Shown: one piece after another, positions 58,901 through 62,000 of the stretch
Position numbering within the stretch: the first letter of the stretch is position 1
How the letters are laid out: every line of letters begins with the position of its first letter
Source of the DNA: Symbiodinium natans
Taxonomy: Eukaryota > Sar > Dinophyceae > Suessiales > Symbiodiniaceae
NCBI GenBank assembly: GCA_905221605.1
Contig: CAJNDS010002225.1
Location: 200,001-262,000, forward strand
Length of the DNA stretch: 62,000 bases
Direction of reading: 5' to 3'
The notes under the pieces: model-generated
Told to the model about the DNA's origin: nothing
Database searches by the model: none
The model's input: the letters and a program-made list of their open reading frames with translations, nothing else
Position numbers and translations under genes: made by a program

Positions 58901-60774
58901 ACGAACTCAATAGACTGTCGTCCTCGGAGTTGCCGTTCATGAATGATGTGTTTCATCATCGACTTCATCAGCCCACCTTGCCGTTCTCCACGTCCTAGAT
59001 GATGGCCGGCCTCCAGGCCGGTATATCGAAGTTCCACTCCTCGGGATCTCAGCATCTCCTGGAAGACCCCGCGGTTGTGCGTCCCCCTGTCCAGAACAAC
59101 CCGGTCAGGAGCGCCTGCCCAGGACATCCAGGCGGTGTCAAAAGCCTTTGCGCAATTTGAAGAGGATGGGCTTCCAGCTCCAGTTCCAACCACGACGCCA
59201 ACGTGAAAGAGCGTGCCGAGGTCAACAATGGAAAGGATCAAGAATTTGTTCCCCTCCGCATCGCGGATCACAAAGACATCCACGCTTACCTCCACGTTGA
59301 AGACGTAAGGTCCAGGCACCTTGGTGGCGGGTCTTTGCATAGGCCTTTTCAGACTGTCGCAAACAGGACACTGAAAGTACTGCATTGCGCGGATCGCGGC
59401 GGCATCCGCACCAGCAGTACGAAGAAGTCGTTGCATAGATGCCGGAGATGCGTGTCCAGTCATGCCATGGAGCCTCCTCAAAGCGACACGCATCGCGTAG
59501 GGAAGCTCCCTCCACTTCTTTCTTCTCTCCCGCATGGACTCGGACTCCAAGCTTTCTGTTTCCTCATGAATTGCTTCTCCTTCTCGCGCAGCAACTTCAG
59601 CAGCTTCAGATCGTCCTAGTGGTCCAGCGGTGATCGCCGCCTCATCTTCAGGGCCGTAGATGTGGTCCAACGTCCGGTGCATGCCATCCTCATCATCGTC
59701 AATCACAAACTCGGCTTGGTCGGCATCTTCCCGTGCCGCTTCTGCAGGGAACGCAGACCGACACAGCGTGTTGTCCAAGTCCTTGCACCATCCATCAAGG
59801 ATAGTGTGGCACAGTTTTCTTGGCCATTGTTGCGCTTCCTTGCAAGCCTTCCCTGAGGTGAGTTGCTCATGTTCATGTTGACCGTCGCAGCGTACATTCA
59901 GGGTGTGCTTCAAGGTTGTGGAGGCACTGAGGAAGCAAGTGGGCTTCATGTGGGGAAGTCCAGAAGTCGTGGAACGTAGTCCTTGCATGCATTGATCACA
60001 TTTTGTGGCTTCCAGTAGTTCTCCAGTGAGAGCATCGTGGTGGTCATTGACGATCAAGTCCTGAAAGTCCCACTCATCCCACATAGCACTTCCCCAGGGA
60101 TTCTCAACCAGAACCTGGCGACCGCGGCTTAGACGTTGCTTGACCATCTTCGCGAGCCACGAGAGAACTGGTCGCCATCGCTTGCGTTCATCTTGGATGC
60201 GCTTGCAGGTTCGTCCCCCTTTGGATATGTTGAGCTTCGAGTAAGCACACCAAGGAGAGCAAAGTGGCGCAAGGCTAATGGCATAGGGGTCGTCTCTCTC
60301 GATCACGGAGTCCACGTGCGCTCGCCCTTCCGGTGTGAGCAAGTCGATGCCGACATTGAGGTCCACAGGAGCACTGATAGGGTGACCATATTCACGTGCG
60401 CAGATATCACTCAGCAAGGCCGCTCCCGCAAAGATCTCCAAGAGGAAGGTACGACATCCGCGTGGCAACAGCGACTGTCTTCTCCTCTGAGTGGAAATCT
60501 GACTCCACAGGCACTGGTCAGAGTTGTGCATGTCATGCACGTGCTTCTTCCAGGAGTTCCCCTGTGATCGCGTCATGGTCCGTCCCTTCATGTGGTCATA
60601 CGCCATGTACCCAACAGCGGCTGACTCATCCTCATCAGGCTCCCTCTCATCGCAGCTCATCGTAGGAGGATGCAGTGCATCGTCGGTAGGATGATGCAAT
60701 GCATCATCGCGTGGTCGATGCGGTGCATCGTCTGTAGGATGATGCAATGCATCATCGCGCGGTCTTTCGTCCAT
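55972..60774 (-). CDS. Copia-type Pol: methyltransferase-like, integrase, RT, RNase H
   Basis: About 1,600 aa; the first ATG is at 60,772-60,774, and the frame is open upstream to about 60,893. Residues 10-42 are a tandem PTDDALH-type repeat. Residues about 110-330 are a methyltransferase-like module (LLEIFAGAALL, APLCSPW, VLVENPWG). The integrase has an HHCC-like region near 455-500 (LHGMTGHASPASMQ...CPVC) and a core with Asp in VSVDVFVI, Asp in RVVLDRGTHN and Glu in GRGERQGGL. The RT follows (RWVLTNKAQ, GDITASFLQGE, GTRDAPRGFWKRL), with a catalytic ICHVDDLLW: the usual YVDD is HVDD. The RNase H begins at LSITDASYGAD and includes QAETLSLV. The frame is undamaged. It would copy and integrate the element. 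Confidence 0.92.
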   Translation of the reverse strand: MDERPRDDALHHPTDDAPHRPRDDALHHPTDDALHPPTMSCDEREPDEDESAAVGYMAYDHMKGRTMTRSQGNSWKKHVHDMHNSDQCLWSQISTQRRRQSLLPRGCRTFLLEIFAGAALLSDICAREYGHPISAPVDLNVGIDLLTPEGRAHVDSVIERDDPYAISLAPLCSPWCAYSKLNISKGGRTCKRIQDERKRWRPVLSWLAKMVKQRLSRGRQVLVENPWGSAMWDEWDFQDLIVNDHHDALTGELLEATKCDQCMQGLRSTTSGLPHMKPTCFLSASTTLKHTLNVRCDGQHEHEQLTSGKACKEAQQWPRKLCHTILDGWCKDLDNTLCRSAFPAEAAREDADQAEFVIDDDEDGMHRTLDHIYGPEDEAAITAGPLGRSEAAEVAAREGEAIHEETESLESESMRERRKKWRELPYAMRVALRRLHGMTGHASPASMQRLLRTAGADAAAIRAMQYFQCPVCDSLKRPMQRPATKVPGPYVFNVEVSVDVFVIRDAEGNKFLILSIVDLGTLFHVGVVVGTGAGSPSSSNCAKAFDTAWMSWAGAPDRVVLDRGTHNRGVFQEMLRSRGVELRYTGLEAGHHLGRGERQGGLMKSMMKHIIHERQLRGRQSIEFVVSETAEVKNSRLHVGGFAPAQWVLGRLPKDLDSLTTLGAEHRLGTHQEILDGTSSFAHRMEIRMAAKQAFTFHDSAQRLRASMLRKATPTRGPFVTGDLVCFHRKQGARVGQRWFGPARVVGQEGRPKLWVIHGGIPMTVAVEACRHASGPEILAKRELELRPSRKRRREVIEDDDETYEYPFGDDLAGVPGRREDGEGLGEDEQMRYFDTADIADGGLSPSPYSPSPAGEAAAGPIPSPLSPADEGPGVADLPPIPEDLLETDEGERTPTPTVGSTFEPEQEQIPVSRQGTSEVMSPTPLPPGLHGNLRAALHRSPDLLDGHRAAEPRNEPSTTRRDRSRSPPTRSSSAVIPNQSTLVELPRAPGQDRAFLAFLARRKTAMARSKEYSLDKMEAEERVKMEAAQEKEWGNWRNFEAVKVLDPTKAAEFLREHPGTQIVPTRWVLTNKAQPWEDARYKARIVVRGDLERGAAETRTDSPTASSTMVNMLLAYAASNKLPLRGGDITASFLQGEKISRKLILKPPPGGLPGVEDGSLLLAEKPVYGTRDAPRGFWKRLHSVILSKGLRKIPGEHSAYVLNDSNNNIIGMLICHVDDLLWAGGERMDEVMNQIQLAFEFGSLELDNSFVYCGRNIEQSTEGIKVTCPNTAAKVRPIVLTRERRRERDAAATDNEKGQLRSVLGSLGWVTRVCRPDIGYQVNHLQSIQKNAVVSDLIACNNLLNYVKETPQHGLFYRYNAVDFNEAAILSITDASYGADYDVDEHYGVPLGNRSQSGRILALGNNDFASTGTGDIYMIEWHSNVLKRVCRSTLQAETLSLVQGYEEAEHVRVLMHGLFHEKTGSTNDFMIGAMDGRRLEMFTDCRSLESHLKQPGLSTVADKRLAIDLSAMRQLVWRDSGELVGDPVYQDAPPQASTTRVSWIETKTMVADSLTKHMKCEQLLALMHEGKVTFDMNKEHSKKASMKQDKQDRQASMSG
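60661..60768. repeat. 48-bp tandem repeat with near-palindromic core, inside pol
   Basis: Two copies of a 48-bp unit (starting at 60,689 and 60,737) encode the N-terminal PTDDALH-type repeat. Each contains GATGATGCAATGCATCATC, which is palindromic except for its centre base. A third, diverged copy lies to the left. Confidence 0.8.
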
Positions 60775-60960
60775 CTTCACATCCGTCGCGAGGAACTCGG
60801 TCTCATTCTTAGTGATGTTCTCTACGCTCTCACTGGCAGCCCAACGACATCTTGGTCTTGTCTTGGATGTCTGTGCCGAGACAGCCCACAGTCAAACTCT
60901 TGGGTGCGATCTTCAATTGGTCATGAAGGACGGACTGTTTGGACTTCGCCTCCTACCTGC

Positions 60961-61690
60961 TCATCTTGGACTTCTGGCCGAGAATCCCGCACTGGAGGAG
61001 ACGAGCAGCAGTGGCGCATGACTTCCTCGGAGTTCTGCTGAGCGCAAGGTGCCTTGGGCATACTGTCCATTGATCATCTCCAGCACCAACGGAATTGTTC
61101 GCACGCCGGCCGTTTGCACTGCCCCTCCAATGCCATGGAAGGAAGGGCCCACATCGGTCTCGAGTGCTGGCAAGCATTGGCCGGCGGCTTGCACATATCG
61201 TTGCAGCCACAGCTCACCGTGACAGGACTGCGAGCATCCTGTATCCAAAATGGCGATGAGGTCTCCTTCTCCTCCAGTAGGTTCCTGCGAAAGGACCATG
61301 TACGCTTGAGGAAACAGGCCGGGATCAGCGTCCAAGCGCTCTTCAAAGTAAGCACGTAGGGCATTCATGTCAGGAGGGGATTCTGGGGTGATCTTGTCAA
61401 GCACCCAGCGGCGATACCCGGCATCCTGATAGGCGCACTCTCGAGTCTTGCCCTTGTACTTACCGCAGGGGATGACCTTGGCGCCTTCAATGGCAATACG
61501 TCCCCGGCGATCATGTTGCGGCGTGGTCGTAGTCGAGGCAGCGGCCTGTGCCACCATCGTGCTCGCCGTTGCAGAGGATGCATCTCGGTCGCTCCAGCAT
61601 GCACGTAGTGCAATGACATGTCGAAGAGCTCGCATAAAGCTGCTACTCGGAACCTGTTGCCCTTCTTCAAGTCCTAGCAGACGCAACATT
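60961..61690 (-). pseudogene. Protease/Gag remnant of the second Copia element
   Basis: The frame contains a small module (CGKYKGKTRECAYQDAGYRRWVL) resembling the exodeoxyribonuclease X C-terminal type of domain, then an aspartic protease with the active site ILDTGCSQS. It ends prematurely at TGA (60,961-60,963); two more TGAs follow in the same frame before the pol ORF opens. The plus strand of the intervening segment reads like the missing protease tail, suggesting a small inversion. Upstream of about 61,690 the frame is open to 61,983 but looks out of register with the zinc-ribbon ORF, implying a frameshift there. Confidence 0.65.
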
Positions 61691-61999
61691 GTGGAAGTCC
61701 TGAAGGATCTGGAGCGCGGTCTCTCTGTCGAGGTAGTAGCTCTCCTCCTCGTCCACTGTCTGCGAATCACGATGAGGTTCTGTCCCATGTCCAGCTGGTG
61801 TCTCGCGATCTCCGGATTCTTGGTGTCCGCAATCCAGACAAGTGCTTTTCCAGCGGCTCCCATTGGATCCACGCCACGAAATGTTGTGATGGGAACATCG
61901 TGGCTGTGTCGCGGCTGCTGTAGTCGTAGTAGTGGTCTCTCCCTGTCCGACATCCTTCTTCGTGCGGGACAACACCAAGCCACATCGCTTGCAACGCAC
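61667..61999 (-). CDS. Zinc-ribbon-like N-terminal part of Gag, partial
   Basis: 110 codons. The order is CKRCG, a Thr-run, then a CSHHNISWRGSN...WKSTCLDCG pattern that looks like a four-cysteine zinc ribbon, then an acidic tail that ends in a stop at the point where the protease frame becomes plausible. The start probably lies beyond the window edge. It is likely the upstream part of the same polyprotein, displaced by a frameshift. Confidence 0.5.
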   Translation of the reverse strand: MRCKRCGLVLSRTKKDVGQGETTTTTTAAATQPRCSHHNISWRGSNGSRWKSTCLDCGHQESGDRETPAGHGTEPHRDSQTVDEEESYYLDRETALQILQDFHNVASART

Positions 62000-62000
62000 G

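Larger units (their letters stand above)
55972..62000 (-). mobile_element. Second Copia-type retrotransposon, incomplete at window edge
   Basis: Coding runs on minus from the window's right edge. A zinc-ribbon-like Gag remnant, a protease and a long pol ORF (integrase, RT, RNase H) are present in Copia order. The pol is intact but the protease-pol junction is broken. Its sequence is unrelated at base level to the giant element and lacks that element's GGATAG enrichment: I see about one CTATCC in the pol ORF. LTRs cannot be delimited from this window. Confidence 0.85.

Overview
This looks like a repeat-rich, probably subtelomeric stretch of a nuclear eukaryotic genome. I infer a dinoflagellate or close relative. 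The reasons are plant-type telomere repeats (CCCTAAA/TTTAGGG) scattered throughout, long intron-free retroelement polyproteins, and Copia-type pol proteins with a methyltransferase-like module ahead of the integrase and CCCH fingers in Gag. I recognise no host housekeeping gene and no convincing tRNA or rRNA gene. Almost all coding capacity belongs to three retroelements.

Layout. (1) 1-7,062: a non-LTR retrotransposon (LINE) sits inside telomeric repeat, with CCCTAAA repeats at both ends and an A-rich tail running directly into CCCTAAA. It has an ORF1, two uncertain middle ORFs and an ORF2 with the unusual order AP-endonuclease, RNase H, reverse transcriptase. (2) 7,063-17,671: about 10.6 kb of interstitial telomere-like arrays in both orientations, with variant arrays (CCCTAAG, CCCCTTAAA), small minisatellites and unique spacers; I support no gene here. 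(3) 17,672-46,929 (coding on minus): a 29,258-bp Copia-type LTR retrotransposon. Its two 686-bp LTRs begin TG, end CA and differ at one base by my reading. A polypurine tract and a primer-binding site are visible. Six long ORFs total about 9,100 aa: Gag, protease, integrase, reverse transcriptase, then two large 3' ORFs (962 and 3,232 aa) of unknown role. (4) 46,930-55,971: gene-poor DNA with microsatellites, a poly-C tract, short duplications and a few telomeric relics. (5) 55,972-62,000 (minus, runs off the window): a second, normal-sized Copia-type element with an intact 1,602-aa pol and a disrupted gag/protease region.

Most notable observations. The giant element is exceptionally large and nearly intact. 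Its Gag and protease frames are separated by one in-frame UAG followed 14 nt later by a perfect 9-bp stem-loop, which is the architecture of stop-codon readthrough. Its primer-binding site matches a tRNA-Lys(CUU) anticodon arm, recalling the half-tRNA priming of Drosophila copia. A 2-oxoglutarate/Fe(II) dioxygenase-like domain interrupts the integrase C-terminal region. Both the LINE and the giant element are peppered with their own short motif at the DNA level, in several reading frames and outside ORFs: TA[A/C]A[A/C]CGC in the LINE (30 exact copies by my count, about 0.4 expected) and GGATAG in the giant element (roughly one per 75-150 bp where I counted). I know of no named feature that explains these family-specific sequence tags.
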